A stretch of 64,000 bases of DNA from Mesostigma viride (GCA_009746045.1 RPFO01000080.1:5625476-5689475), one strand, 5' to 3'; numbered from the stretch's first letter, positions 46,652-59,179 are shown. Numbers and translations are program-made. Notes: a model not told the origin generated them from the sequence alone.

Positions 46652-49600
46652 GGTGGTGGTGGTGGTGGTGGTGGTGGTGGTGGTGGTGGTGGTGGTGGTG
46701 GTGGTGGTGGTGGTGGTGGTGGTGGTGGTAGTAGTAGTAGAAAAAGATGAAGCAGCAGCAGAGCAGTAGCAGCAGCACAAGAGATCCACCACCGTACCTC
46801 CTCGGTCAGGGACCCCTCGCGGTAGATCTCGCGTGCCAGGTCGTAGCGCCCCGACTGCGCCTCCAGCGCCGCCCACGCGGCATAACACCGCGCGTTCCTC
46901 GGCGCGCCCGCCTCCCTGCCGATGGAACTACTGGCAAACTCGGCATCCCCGGCCTCCTTGCTAGCATAGCCACCTGCCGCCGTCACGCCACCACCGACCG
47001 CCCCCGCAGTGTCCCTTCCCCCACCCCCCTGGTGCGGCTGCTTGCTAGAACCTTGCTGCTGTTGTTGCTGTTGTTTGCTGGAGCCAAAGCTACCTGACCT
47101 CGTGCCGTTGGCGGGAGTAATCGAGCCCAGAGGGTTACCCGCCCCGCAGGCACCCATCTGGAAGTAGTGACGCGCCTGCTCGAAGCGGCCAGCCTCCAGC
47201 TCCAGCATCCCCAGCGCGTGCCACCCGTGGCCGTTGAGGGGGTCGGACGCGACCACCTGGCGCAGGAGGGACTTCGCGTCCGTCACACGGTCGGCCTCCT
47301 TCTGGCGTTGCCACGAAGGGTGGAGGGAAGAGGGGGGCAAGAGGTTCGGGTGGGAAAGACAGCGGAGCGCAGGGCCGGGGAGTGAAGGGGTGAAGGCGGA
47401 GGATGGCGGGCAATACGGAGGTTTTGCAATGTGCCTTTAGCGAGACCTCGGGGTGCGCGTGTTAAGTGCCCGTACACCTAATGTGACCCAATTGCAACCG
47501 TGACGGAGCTCACGGACGCTGGACGGCGCCTGAATTCAAGTCTGAGGCAAAGGCAAGTTCGTTTAGCTTTTACCTGGATTTGGCGCTTTCACGTCCTAGG
47601 GAATAGCACAGTTGGCGCAGCTTGGCGCCTGAACTGGTCTTTAGGGATGGGATAAAATAATTCTGACACAGGCAACACTGCCTTGGACATCCGTGCCATG
47701 GGATTGGATAGAGTGCGAGGTAAAGGTTAAGTCAACTGTCAACAGTGCAACCACCCACAAAGCATGGGCGCCGTCCAATGGTGGGGTGAAGGGGGTGGAA
47801 ATACGGTGGTGGGAAAGAGGTAGAAAGGGGGTGAAGGTGGTGAGTGGTGAAGGTGGTGAGTGGCGGGTGAAAGAGGATGGGCGGTGCATGACGGTGCGGC
47901 CAGTGGGGAGCTCGACACGGAAGACACGATCACGGGTGAACAAGGGTAGTAGGGGGTAGCTCGACACAGAAGACACGCGCACCAGGGCAAGGGAAATAGG
48001 GCGACGTATTACATAGAAGACCCGAACACCAAAGAGCAAGGGTAATAGGGTGACATATTACATAGAAAGAAGAACACAAAACAAGAAGCCGACATAGTAG
48101 TGAGGGGGAGAATGAGCCACCAAGTTGCTGCATGGCCATCATCAGCTTGTGCCGTGAACCCCCACCACCACACAAACATGCACCCCCACCACCACACTAT
48201 CATGCATATCATGGATGTAAAGCACCCACCGCGTACAGCTGCGCCCGCACGCTCTACTGGTATACCAGACCCCGTGCTCACCAAGAGCAGACCACTGTCG
48301 CGTTATAATACCCGCATGCCTTGGCACACACTATCCTATCCACGTACGGCCGCGCATACGCGTGCTTGATGTGTCCTGCACCAAGATAGCATACACCACC
48401 ACACTATACCATAGTGCACACCACCACAATATCATGTCGCGCTCACGACACCATCACCACGAAATATCGTGATCTATTTATAGCACCCACCGCATACAGC
48501 TGCGCCAGCGCGTGCTTCAGATGGGCACTGCGCGGGTCCCGTGCCAGTCCCTCCATCAATAATTCCGCCGCACGGCCCGGCCGCCCCGCCCGCCGCTCCA
48601 ACTCCCCCCACTGCAGCCACCCGCGGGGGTCATGGGGCGCCACCGCGCACGCCTGCCGCAGCAGCTGGCGGGCCAAGTCAGCGCGCCGTTGGCGCGCCTC
48701 GAACCCGGCCCACGCGCGCAGCAGGGGCGCCAGGTGGCGGTGCCTCGTCGCTTCTCCTGCTCCTGGTTGTGTGGACACGGATGCCGCATGGCTGCCCAAT
48801 GTCGATGATGTCGATGATGATGTTGATGGTGATGACATTGCCGCGGACTTCAAGAACCCTCCCTCCTCCCAGTCCAGCCCATCCTCCTCCTCCGATAGAT
48901 CTGGATCCATCATATCAAAAGGGTCCCTGAAGTCCATGAGGTCATCCCTGCCGCCCAGAGTGTGGCCGCCGCTGACGCCAGCATCCCCGCTGGCATCATC
49001 CATGCGGCTGCTCGTGTAATCACCGCGAGAGGAAGCAGGACCGCTGCTGGCAGACGCGGCATTGCCCCCGTCCCTGGGCCCCCCCAGGCCACCCTCCGCC
49101 ATAATCCTGGAACCGTCACGCCTGCTCGATCTATCGCGGGCTGAGTCGAAACCAATGGCCGCATCGCCACTATTTCTAGCAGCATCGCCGCTACTTCCAG
49201 CGTCGCTGTTGCTATTCATGTCCGCGCCGCTCCTTTTGGCGGCAGACACACACACGCGGTGCGCCTTCCTGAACAGCCGGCGCGCGGCCGAGGGGTCCCC
49301 TCGCCGGGCCTCGAGGCACGCCCACGCCTGCAGGGTGGGCACGTGGCCAGGGTCTGCCTGGCGCCCGCGCTGGAAGAGCTGGCGCGCCTTGGACACGTCT
49401 CCGCGGGAGGCCTCGAACAGGGCAAACGCCTGCGGGGGGGAGCAGCAAGTTCGTGTACCGTCGAGGCAGGCAGCAATTCGTAAACCACATGCTGCCTAGT
49501 GCCGGTGCGCGGAAACACACGAAAAGTCAGCGTAGCTCTTGTTCGTATACACATGCAACAGGGCAAACGGCTGCGGGTGGGAGCAGCGTCAACGAGGCAA

Positions 49601-52600
49601 CCAGCGCGGGCCAGATATCGCAACGATGACCGTAGGAGATGGTGGCATGAATCGGAATAGGACACAGTGTAGCTTGAAACGCAGGACACATGCAACAGGC
49701 AAAACGCCTGCGGCTGGGGTGGGGCATGCAAGCCCCATTGTGGGCAAGCTACATTGTGGGCAAGCTACATTGTGGGCACGCAACACTGTGGGTAAGCCAC
49801 ATTGTGTTTCCCATCGCATGTGTTTAGACAATCAACCATTGTGTTTCGTTGCAGATATGGCCCGGTGGGATGCCTCAAACAGCGAAAAGAGGCTGTGGAC
49901 ACCCAAGTTTACAGAACAAGATACTAGTACGAATATTAAAATTAATCAATGAAGTAATTAAGTAATCTATTATCATGTAGAACAAGATACTAGTACGAAT
50001 ATTAAAATTAATCAATCAAGTAATCTATTATCATGTTGAACAAGATACTCGTACGAATATTAAAATTAATCAATTAAGTAATATATTATCATGTAGAACA
50101 AGATACTGGTACGGATATTAAAATTAATCGATTAAGTAATTAAGTAATCTATTATCATTAGAACAAGATACTAGTACGAATATTAAAATTAATCAATTAA
50201 GTAATCCAGTGTTTCTAGTAACGTGACGCATGCGTCAGCGGGCTGACGCGCCAGCGCTTACGCGTCAGGAATTTTACCCCGCGCGTCAGCCGGCTGACGC
50301 ATAAATTTAGGCCGCGCGTCAGTCGCCGGACGCGTAAATTTAGGCTGCGCGTCAGTCGTCTGACGTGCACCAAGTCCTCACGCGTCAGGCACGTCAATAT
50401 TGTGCCTGGGTACAGGTTCGCCGCGTCAGCCTCTATTCGTCGCGCCCGTAGTCTTGAGTATAAGCCCATCCAGGCCCACCGAATCGTACTTGAGATTTTC
50501 GTGCACTGAAACTGACTGTGACTGACGGAAATGTGGGCCGCACTTGGCCATGTGGAACCTCTCACCTCTGGAACGTTCGGTGCCTGTATGCTAAGACCTG
50601 CCGGCCCGTCTGCCTGGCTTGCCAACGCGAGACAACATAATTATTGGGTGCAGCCACCGAGGTGGCGATAGCCATCGCAGCGCTAGTGAATACTTTGTAA
50701 GCAAAGCATACGTAGACGTACGATGGATGCATTTTAATAGCAGCTGCTATTTCGTAGGAGCGTTTTCTACTTTTCTTGCAACCTGCGGGTTGCATCGGTT
50801 TAGGTATCATGCTGAGGCGGTAGGAAATAAAATTCGTCCATCAACCTCAGCGGCCTATCTGTAAGTCCACGCAACATTTTTTCGTATTTCTGCATTACAT
50901 TGCCTTGTACCTGACTCGCGGATCTTCAGCGAGGTTTTAGGGTTTAGGGCACATCTGGCCATGGGATCGAAAGGAGGCGGGTTCCTAAAAAGGTTTCATT
51001 CGGTGGCGATTTCGTCATATTTCAAGAGGCAAATCGCCGACGGGGCAGGACCCAGTAGTCCCGCTCTCGTCGATGTAAATCAACCCTAGATGTGGGGCCC
51101 CTGGGACCCGCCCCTAACTGGAATGGTCTGACGCGCTGCCAACAGCCGCGTGTCAGCCGTCTGACGCGCCGCCAACAGCGGCGTGTCAGCCGTCTGACGC
51201 CCCGCCAATGGCGGCGCGTCAGCCGACTGACGCGTGCCAAAAACCCTTACTAGAAACACTGAAGTAATCTATTATCATGTAGAACAAGATACTAGTACGA
51301 ATATTAAAATTAATCAATTAAGTAATTAAGTAATTAAGTAATCTATTATCATGTAGAACAAGATACCATGAAAGGGCGACGCAGACCCGCTGGGCACGCC
51401 AATAACATACCACCAATGGGCCACCTGCCTGCCCTCTCAGCACGCAGGTAACCAAGCACAGGCCACCCACCCACCTGCCCGCTGGGCATGACCCAAAATT
51501 ACAATGAATAGGCCACCCACCTGCCAGCTGGGTGCGTGCGATGGATCGGCCTTGACCGCCTTGGCGAACAGCGACTCAGCTCGCCCCCCGTTCCCCGCTC
51601 GTTGCTCCGCGATCGCCCACGCCTGCCATACCGGCGCATGACCCGCGTCCACTGCGGCCGCCGCCTTGAACAGTTCCCGCGCACGCTCGATGCCCTCGCC
51701 ACCACGGCGCGACTCCATGACCCCCCACGCTTGCCACACCTCCACTCCAGGGGCGGACGGTCCCTGGGTTGCACGCCTGAACAGCGCTCGGGCCGTCTGG
51801 ATGTGCTTATCCAGCGTCAGCTTGCCCCGCGAGCGCGGGCCCTGATCGAGCCCTCGAACTCGCCCGCCTTGGGGGGAAGAGGCCTCGCTAGTATACTCTC
51901 CCCTGTCGACCACCCCCCCGGCCCCTCCCCTGATCCCCAACCTGACCTCTACCTTGCCCCCTGTTTTAGCAACCCCTCCAGCTAATTCCCCGCCGCCACT
52001 CTCCCCCTCCCTGATTCCCTCAGCCCCTATCTCCCCCGCTTCCAGCCGGGAGGCGTTGCCCGCGTGGAACACCGCCGCGCTGGTGAGCAGGAAGGGGTTG
52101 TCGGGGAAGCGGGCCAGCGCCTGGGAGAAGGCAACGGCGGCGCCAGGGACGTCCCCCGCCCGCGCGAGGGAGAGCGCACGGGCGTGCAAGTCCCTGGCCA
52201 GGGGGTCAACGTTGGCCCCTTCCCTGGCGGGGGTCGATGCTGGACCGTTGTGGCTGCCAGCAGAGGTATCTGGGCCAGACCTGGTTGCGCTAACAGAGGG
52301 CGCTGGGCTCAAACTTGACCCTGGATGGAGTGCACCCTTGCCGCTTCCACGGTTGTGGCTTGTGCTGGAACTGTCGCTATGGATACTGTTTGTGCTGGAT
52401 ACACCGGGGTCGTGCGCCTGGGAGGCACGGTGGGGGGCACGGCTGCATGGCGCGTGGGCAGTACTGTTATCCCTCACGTTGATGCTGGCAGACGCTGACT
52501 TGGCGGCTTGCACCGTGCTGCCACCTGTACGGTGCAACAAGCGCGCCAACATTGTCGACAACATAACGATCAGATTACAGATAGCTCTGATCATCCCCAT

Positions 52601-52672
52601 ACATAAAAATGGCAAGGAAACCTCATAATTTTCAACCATGCATGGACAAGATAATGCCCCAAATGCCCTCAT
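39569..52672 (-). CDS. MBB1: MBB1/HCF107-like chloroplast RNA-maturation HAT protein (8 exons)
   Basis: Exons in transcript order: 52672-51521, 49429-48491, 47301-46798, 46156-46007, 44149-44072, 42858-42761, 42216-42106, 40055-39569. All introns are GT-AG and all phases agree, giving about 1172 residues. The protein has about ten HAT/TPR-like repeats ([65 protein letters not shown]). Low-complexity inserts, an Ala run and a strongly acidic C-terminal segment make it longer than the 662-residue Chlamydomonas protein. MBB1 and HCF107 bind the 5' end of psbB/psbH transcripts in the chloroplast and protect and process them. A transit peptide is not obvious; the start could be a later Met (for example [11 protein letters not shown]) or lie in another exon. 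Orthology is inferred from repeat style. Confidence 0.68.
40487..40545 (+). repeat. Dispersed repeat copy 1
   Basis: Shares a block around GTCCGGATTCTCC and TTTCTGGCCTGCGCT with minus-strand copies near 52865-52950 and 62730-62810. All three could encode a similar short peptide (ISGLRWLSH-like). Probably a piece of an unrecognised retroelement. Confidence 0.5.
40612..41300. repeat. 12-bp minisatellite (about 57 units)
   Basis: Unit GGCAAGCCACCC with variants CAGCAAGCCACC at both edges. It lies in the last intron (40056-42105) of the MBB1-like gene. The long ORFs it creates on both strands are artefacts of the repeat. Confidence 0.95.
41306..41639. repeat. (GTAG)n tetranucleotide array
   Basis: More than 80 nearly pure units directly adjoining the 12-bp minisatellite. 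Confidence 0.95.
41640..41840. repeat. (GGGT)n then (GGGC)n array
   Basis: Pure G-triplet tracts on the plus strand (41640-41807) ending in a TTGG run. Strong potential for G-quadruplex on one strand and C-rich structure in the gene's transcript. Confidence 0.9.
42940..43150. repeat. (GTT)n/(GGT)n microsatellite in intron 5
   Basis: Trinucleotide runs between exon 5 (44072-44149) and exon 6 (42761-42858). Several long Val/Trp/Cys-only ORFs here are artefacts. Confidence 0.95.
44336..44846. repeat. 37-bp minisatellite in intron 4
   Basis: About 14 units of roughly GGCATACCTATATATATTCA plus TTGAGAATGATACCCCT, with a few substitutions per unit. Confidence 0.9.
45180..45300. repeat. 31-bp minisatellite in intron 4
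   Basis: About four units of TGGCCCTATAACAGCCACAG plus CCCTATTACAC. A poly-C tract lies just before it (45137-45165). The first unit resembles the donor edge of exon 4. Confidence 0.85.
45303..45690 (+). pseudogene. Truncated retroelement tail in intron 4
   Basis: A coding tail of 78 residues (from about 45303; [20 protein letters not shown] to the TAG at 45537-45539) with no start. It is followed by about 150 bases that contain CTCCCAACGGAG and end in an A/T-rich tail near 45690. The same 3' motif marks LINE-like copies at 61060 and 62900. It fits a 5'-truncated LINE insertion in the orientation opposite to the host gene. Confidence 0.5.
46541..46740. repeat. (ATT)n/(AGT)n/(GGT)n microsatellite in intron 3
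   Basis: Compound trinucleotide array between exon 3 (46798-47301) and exon 4 (46007-46156). Confidence 0.95.
49918..50206. repeat. About 60-bp minisatellite in intron 1 (left part)
   Basis: Units of roughly ACAAGATACTAGTACGAATA plus TTAAAATTAATCAATTAAGTAATCTATTATCATGTAGA. Further units continue at 51262-51366, so a MITE has landed inside the array. Confidence 0.85.
50207..51261. mobile_element. hAT-type MITE
   Basis: 1055 bp with 15-bp perfect terminal inverted repeats, CAGTGTTTCTAGTAA and its complement. An 8-bp target duplication AAGTAATC lies at 50199-50206 and 51262-51269. The CAGTG end and 8-bp duplication are hAT traits. Subterminal regions carry many copies of a palindromic GCGTCAG..CTGACGC motif, likely transposase-binding sites. 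No transposase ORF. It sits in intron 1 of the MBB1-like gene. Confidence 0.85.
51262..51366. repeat. Minisatellite in intron 1 (right part)
   Basis: Continuation of the 49918-50206 array after the MITE. Confidence 0.8.
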
Positions 52673-54998
52673 GCGTCAAAATGGGGACACCAACAATTAT
52701 TAACCTGCCAGAGGTGCCAACCACGGCCTGCTAGGGCAACAGGGGGAGTGGAATAGGAAAACATTGCGCCCAACGCGACCCTACACAAGAGGGGCTGCCT
52801 TGATGAAAACGGAAGTCGGTCGGGTGCATGCAGGATGACATATCTTTTGATGTGTCGCATGTCAATGGGACAAACAGCGCAGGCCTGAAATGAAAGGAGA
52901 AGCCGTAGTCTGGAACATCCGGACCATGGTACTTTGAGCCTGCTGTTGTCTTGCGTTTGACGACTCTTTCAGGGTGAAATATAGATAAATGGAGCGAGAA
53001 ACTAGAGTCCCGAATGATGGAGATGAACGGTGTTGGATATGTGTAGTAGTGTCCGTCAAAATTATGGCTGGGTACTCGGTACCATTCTGCGACACCTGAC
53101 GGTTGGTTTAGTAAAAAACCACGGTGTTAAAAGCAACGTCTTATCCTACATGTTGCAGGATAAGATGTTGCAGGCATGAATGCAGAAGGCCCGGGAGGAG
53201 GAAGATTAGCAGGGCGCCTGCTATGGAATGGGTTTAAAGCAGGAGGCGGCATTCGGTGGCTGGGGCGAGCTATCCCGGGCAACTTCCCAGCTCGCTACAG
53301 CACATAACCTTCGATCTAGCATAACAAAGCTAAAACCAACGCATACTGACTTCAGACCTTCCAGCAGATGATGCACGTGAAACCACGTACCGTTTGCGGT
53401 AACCACACTGGGTGAACCTCCCGTGTCCTGCAGGTCTGAACGAGCAATGCCATCCGCTGGAATGGCGCCGCACCGGAAAACGTCCCTTTCTGAGCAGCGC
53501 TGAAGAGCGGTTGGCAGCCACGTACGTGTATCCGGGCGTTGGCCTGCCACACACCTCAATGTGACTGCAAATGCTGTCGGGTTCGCCGCAGGCAAACTAG
53601 ATTTTTTGGCTGTTCTGCGCCGGTGGCTGTTGCCGGCTAAACATTTCCACGGTAAAAGGCCCCGAATACCAGGACTCAAGACCTGGGATGGCACTGCCAA
53701 CATCGTGTATCCAATGGACGTACCCTTCTATATCGGCAGACAATGATAACAACCTGAACCCCGCCGTGAAATCCGGCATGAAGTATCGAGTTGCCATGTG
53801 GAGCTCATGTTATGGCAATATGCAAACATGACGTTCGGTAGGCTAGTAATGCTCATGAACCTAACGTCGGCATCAACGAGAGCCATTCGCACTTGTGTCG
53901 AGGACGCCACTTATGACAAATCGAATCGAGCCATTTCGACGTGAAATGCGCTGTGCTACGCGCCCGTCCAATCCGCCATTATCGTCCTCCTGGCCGAAAG
54001 GGAATGAATGAAATTGGTTACAATAATTGCTGTCAATCCAAGTGCTTGTCCAATAATCCTGTGTGCGGTAGGAGCCGGTCAGCCGGACCGGTTCGTGGTT
54101 ACTACGCCTGCTGATGGCTGCGATCAAGATTGCAGGTTCGGGTTAGACGCGGCTGTGGAGTGTGGGTACGGTAGCAAATCCGATTAAAGCCAGCTAAAGC
54201 CAGGTGGCGGTGCCTAAGCTATTGTTCCGGCGTAGCAGCTGTGCACTAGAGAGTGAGATACAAAGCTTGTTGTACGGCAAAAGCTACTAAGAACCCGTGC
54301 TCCCGTAACATTCTGGGTCATGTGTGTGGGTGGTTCCGCTGACAGCAATGTAGATTCTGGGTCATGTGTGGGTGGTTCCGCTTACAGCACTGCAGATTCT
54401 GGGTCATGTCATTCATCTGCTGCCGCATGTGCGGCGTGGGCAACAAGGGCGCAACAACAACAACAACAATTATGTACTGTACAGAGATCAACTTGAAATA
54501 TCACCAGGTGTAGCAGACAGTACGGACTAAATGGTTGGATTTTGCGAAGGGGTCTGATACTGTACTCGTGAGCTCTGCCATACAGATTCGCGGTCGTCCA
54601 GACAGAGATCCGTTGACGCAGTTGCATAAACATTGTGTATGGCAACAACAACAACAAACGTTGTGTATGCCAGTCACCGCTCAACTTGCCAGTCACAGAT
54701 TTTTTTAATCACGTCCACATTCCACGTTATAAATCCCCACGTTTATATTTTGTTTGCCACCCCATAAGGCAGGACCAGCCGTTGGATCCACTATTAATAA
54801 CCCTGTTGGTTCACCGGCGTGGGAATCAACTCTGCTCAACTCAACTCAACGTTTATATTAGCCTGCTGGCAGATCAGGATTCGGGAGATGGCCACCGAAG
54901 CTTGCACCAGCCACGTCGCGGGCTATTTTTTCCTAACGGTCTAAAGGATATTTTCTTGATATATTTGCAGCGTATGGAAAGAATGGTAATGCCATCAG
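52673..54998. other. Intergenic, no recognised gene
   Basis: Upstream of the MBB1-like gene. Several ORFs of 60-160 codons exist on the minus strand (53221-54127) but change frame and match nothing I know. They could be decayed coding sequence. A direct repeat (ATTCTGGGTCATGTGTG, three partial copies) lies at 54300-54415. A copy of the dispersed ISGLRWLSH-like repeat is at 52865-52950. Confidence 0.4.
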
Positions 54999-56883
54999 TT
55001 CGGTTGTGGGCACATCAACGACATCGTTGATAAAGCGGGCTTTTGGATGGCCGTTTCCGAAATGGCATTGCAGGTTGACGAGAGGCCCTCCTCTCCTCGG
55101 ATCATGAACGCTGTCCCTGCCAGTCCGCGTTCCAGGCTTTCTCAGTCAAGCCCCCGAGGCGTGCACCCGTTATCTCCGGAAATGACCGCACTAAGCCCTC
55201 GTAGCCCATTAAGCCACGGCAAGTTGCCTCGCCTGGACATGGCTGCATCCGAGTTGGAGAACTCGCGTAGCCCGACGGGACGGAGCAGTCTATCGGGCCC
55301 AAAGAAGCAAGTGCTTGATATCTGGCGTAGTCGAGAAGAGCTACTGGCCGCGAGTACAGACATGGCCCGTCTGGTAAGCCTTTGGCTGCTACAGTCTTGT
55401 GAAATCATTATAGCTTGCGAATGCACGCAGCAGAATGGCGCTGATCCCACGCGCGCATCTGTCTTGGAAGCGCGACGCGCCCCTGCGTTGCCTACAATGG
55501 GGATACCCTTTTAGTGAAACGGCTTGTCCGCACATTATCCCTACATGCCCCCCTCACCACCTCGAAGCATGTGCGCACGGTGGGCATGCGAGTGAGCTCA
55601 ACTCTGCCAGGTCTTCTTCTGCCCTCTGACATCAGCTGGATGTAGCTTTCCTAAGTGGGTACTTGTGAAAATTCGCCATCGTGATGGCATGTGGCACTCG
55701 GATGGACCCTTACCCACGGGATCATGCAACCCACGTACTCGAGCACCAGTCCAATGGGTGCAGTGGCGTTAATAGTACTAGATATAGAGGCCATCAAGTG
55801 TATCTGATAGATTCCCGCTAGTGGATCGCTGCGCCTGGATTGCACTGAAGCTGGCACTGCTTTCCGATTGCTGCATTGTTGTCGGGTCAAGGAAAGCATG
55901 AGCCTCCAGGCCTGAATAACGCCTGCATTGTGGTGGTGTACGCATCGTACCACTCTGTAATCCGGAAGCTGTGCAGCTGCATGGTAGCGCTTATATTCAG
56001 AGTAATGCATATAGTGCACGTGTCCATGGCTCTGCGTAGATTGCACATATTTCATGGTACTACGAAAGTGCACACATTTCATACTAGCGCTATAGTGCGC
56101 ATATCCATAGTAGTGCATATAGTGCACACATTTCATTGTAGCGCATACACATTTCATTGTAGCGCATACTAGTATGATGTATCTATCCCAGCATGATGGC
56201 GGCGACAGGTGTACGCCGGTATCCAGACATTAGTGTGTATGCGAGCATGGTCATAAGCACAACCTGCATGGCTTTGAATATATCACTGGTATTGTACTGT
56301 CTTGGCTGGGGCGGACTCATGCCCATGCCCGCGCCAGATACCCACCAACCGCCAACCGCCACCCCCCACAACTCACCAAGCTGCCACCCCGGCCCCCGCC
56401 CCCCCGGCCCCCCTGGCCCCCTGCCGCTTTTCCTTCCACGTCAATGCCTGTTTTTTGATGCCTGCCTGTTCATTCCTTCCTGTCCATGCCTGCTCGTTGA
56501 TGCCTGCTGTTTGGTGCATGCTTGTCCATGCCTGCTAATTGATGCCTCCCATGTACCCCCCCTGCCAGGTGGAGTACGGCGCAGTGTCGTCGCTAGACAC
56601 GCTCGTGCGCGGCGGGCACTCGCCCCGCATACGCCGGCGGTCGGTCGGGTCGAGCAGCATAAGCTGCTCGCTGCCCCAGTCCCCCCTGGCGGGCCTGGGC
56701 GTGCAGCCGTCCCCGTTTGCGCATAAGGCGGAGGCTGTGCTGGCGCCCGTCCCAATGCCGAAACTCTCGCGCTGCCTCGCGCTCACGCCGCGCAGCCAAC
56801 GTGCGCTACTCTCGGTGGACGACTCGCTCGCGGGGCTGCATTTGAGGGAGAGGATCGAGAGCCAGGCTGGCAAGGACTTGTGA
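54999..56883 (+). CDS. Hypothetical Ser/Pro-rich protein, 3' exons
   Basis: Two exons are visible: up to 55373 and 56569-56883, with a GT-AG intron and phase 0 on both sides. From the ATG at 55047 the product is 213 residues. The frame is open and coding-like upstream to a possible acceptor AG at 54997-54998 (FGCGHINDIVDKAGFWMAVSE), so earlier exons probably exist. It has many SP and SPR motifs (SSPRIMNAVPASPRSRLSQ, MTALSPRSPLS), which suggests a phosphorylated, disordered tail. A helical stretch VLDIWRSREELLAAS precedes the intron, and the C-terminus is LAGLHLRERIESQ. I do not recognise a family. Confidence 0.55.
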
Positions 56884-59135
56884 TTTTAAGAGATTGGGCC
56901 AGGACTTGTGATGAAGTGATGGGGAGAGAGAGGGGGGGGGGGGGGGGGGGGAATTTATGCCTGGGCACGAACTTGTGACTCAAATCGATGGCAGGGAGCT
57001 GTCGTGAACGGATGGCAAGTCCTTGTGATGATGAGGTGGCATGGACTTGTGATGATGAGGTGGCAAGTCCTTGTGATGATGAGGTGGCATGGACTTGTGA
57101 TGATGAGGTGGCAAGTCCTTGTGATGGTGAGGTGGCATGGACTTGTGATGATGAGGTGGCATGGACTTGTGATGATGAGGTGGCATGGACTTGTGATCTG
57201 TAGTGGTGGAGAGAAAGGACCAGTGCTTGGGCAAGCGCCTGTGACCGTGAGATGGGCATGGCTTGTGATACAAAGGGGTGGCAAGCATGCAGGGGTGAAG
57301 GCATGGGAGTTGGAAGCATTGGGGGTGGAAGCATGCAGCGGTGAAATGCCGGGGTGAAACCCTTGTAACAGTGTCTGAAAGCATGCACCTCCACAACATG
57401 CCTCCTGGTCGCCACCACGTCTCACACATCATGTACTGTAAGGGTGCGAGGTGTTGCCGTCGGGTAGGCTAACCGCCACCGCGACATGTCATCACTGTAT
57501 CGGCCACCCGCCGACGCCACCTGTCGCCATTATGTACCGGCCACCCGCTATCCTGCCTGCTGCGTTGGCCTGGCGCGGTAACACCAGCTCCCATTACAGC
57601 CAGCATGGGTGGTCCAGCTCCTTGCACCGCTGGTGGTGGCATTTGGTTCCGGCGTCCGCCATTAACCGGCCGATCAGGATGCACCCTGAGGGGTCCATAC
57701 GTTGGGGCGGCATGCGCGATGGCAGCCCGCTGGCGTCCGTCACTGGGGCCGCATTAGTTGCTGCCGACGCAGCGGTCTCCCTGCGGTTGCCAGTGTGCGT
57801 GCCCGAGATATATTCGTGAAGCCTATGGGTGAAGTCGTGTGGGAGGAAGGTGGGCCGTCACTGGCGCAGGTGTGGGGGAGGAAGGTGGGGAGTCACTGGC
57901 GCAGGGTGTGGGGGAGGAAGGTGGGACCAGGATTGGGGGGGAAGCAGACGGACGTGTGGTGGTGTGGGAAATGCGAGCTGCCAGTGGGAGGCATGCATTG
58001 AATAGGGGCATGGAGCCACAGAAGAGCCACACAAGGGCTGGGCCATGTGTGCTTCAGTGCCTGCCATCAGTCCATTGGGGGGAGCGACGGGGGCCGTTTG
58101 TGGAGGGGAAAAGGGCGGGCCAGGAAGGCGGGGAGGGGGACGCAGGCAGCCTAAGGGAGGGAGGGCTATCGAGGGGACTCCCTCAACAGTCATTCACGCC
58201 TTAAGTTGGGTTGGCTTAAGTTGTGTTCACGCCTTCAGTTATATCGAGGGGACTCCCTTACCTGCATGGGACATGATGGTCAGAGGGCATGCTGCTGGCA
58301 ACACCAGTCACTTGGCTACTGATGCATAGCTACTGGCACACAGCTACTGATGCACAGCGGGTGGAATGAAGCTGCGGCACATCAAGCGGCAGGCTTCGCG
58401 TGAGGGCCTCCGCGTGATGGGTTCATCTGTGTGGGCACTACTTACTTGGTTTTGGACACACCAGTGACGAAAGGCGCCATGCGGCGGGCTCCACCCTACA
58501 ACCTGGTGACATGGCAGCCTGGCGACCTGTCCATCTGTCGACCTGTCAACCTGTTGACATGATGGCATGGTGACATGGCAACTTGTCGACATGGCGGTGA
58601 TGGCGGTTGCGTGTGGTCTTGACGGCAGTGGTGCGGAGAGATGGGGCGCGTCTGACCGCTCAGGGAGCCGCCATGCAGGGCATGCTGCGGGGTGGGGGGT
58701 GGGGGGGTGGATATAACCCTCACCGTACGATGATGAGGCGACCATGACCAAGTGGGGGTGTTTGGGGTGGGCGTGTGGGGTGTGTGGTTGGACGTACTCT
58801 ATCCAGCCCCCAATCGCTACGCTTGCTAGCTGCCCCAGGGGCCGAGCAACGAATGATGCACCCGGGCTCGACTCGCTGGCGGTGGGGACAAGGGGACTGT
58901 TGTCCCCTCTCTGCTGCCATTGGGCACTGTGATGCCATGTTGGGGTTTTCGTCCATCACCGCTCTATAAGTCTGGCCGCCCATCGGCCGGGACTTCACGC
59001 CCCCCTTGCTGGCACATCCCTCGAATGCATTCCTCGCTGCCGCGTCCGTTATGAGTTCGTTGCTGCCGCGTCCGTGATGAGTTCGTTGCTGCCGCGTCCG
59101 TGATGAGTTCGTTGCTGCCGCGTCCGTATTGCGTT
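56884..59135. other. Gene-poor, tandem-repeat-rich region
   Basis: No supported gene. It contains a 26-base G run near 56928-56951, a 24-bp minisatellite at about 57007-57195 (unit near GATGATGAGGTGGCATGGAC), a 40-bp repeat with GGGGGAGGAAGGTGGG at 57840-57930, and a 26-bp repeat TGATGAGTTCGTTGCTGCCG (about four units, 59040-59130). ORFs here follow the repeats. Confidence 0.6.
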
Positions 59136-59141
59136 TCTTTG

Positions 59142-59179
59142 CCCTTTGTGGCCGCTCCCTCGCAAGCGGCCACAAAGGG
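59142..59179. other. 15-bp perfect hairpin
   Basis: CCCTTTGTGGCCGCT (59142-59156) and its complement (59165-59179) are separated by 8 bases. It adjoins the 26-bp repeat. Function unknown; it is not followed by a T run. Confidence 0.6.

Noticed and set aside
53221-54127. Minus-strand ORFs as exons upstream of the MBB1-like gene
   Set aside because: No HAT/TPR motif, frequent frame changes and no convincing splice sites linking them to the exon at 52672.
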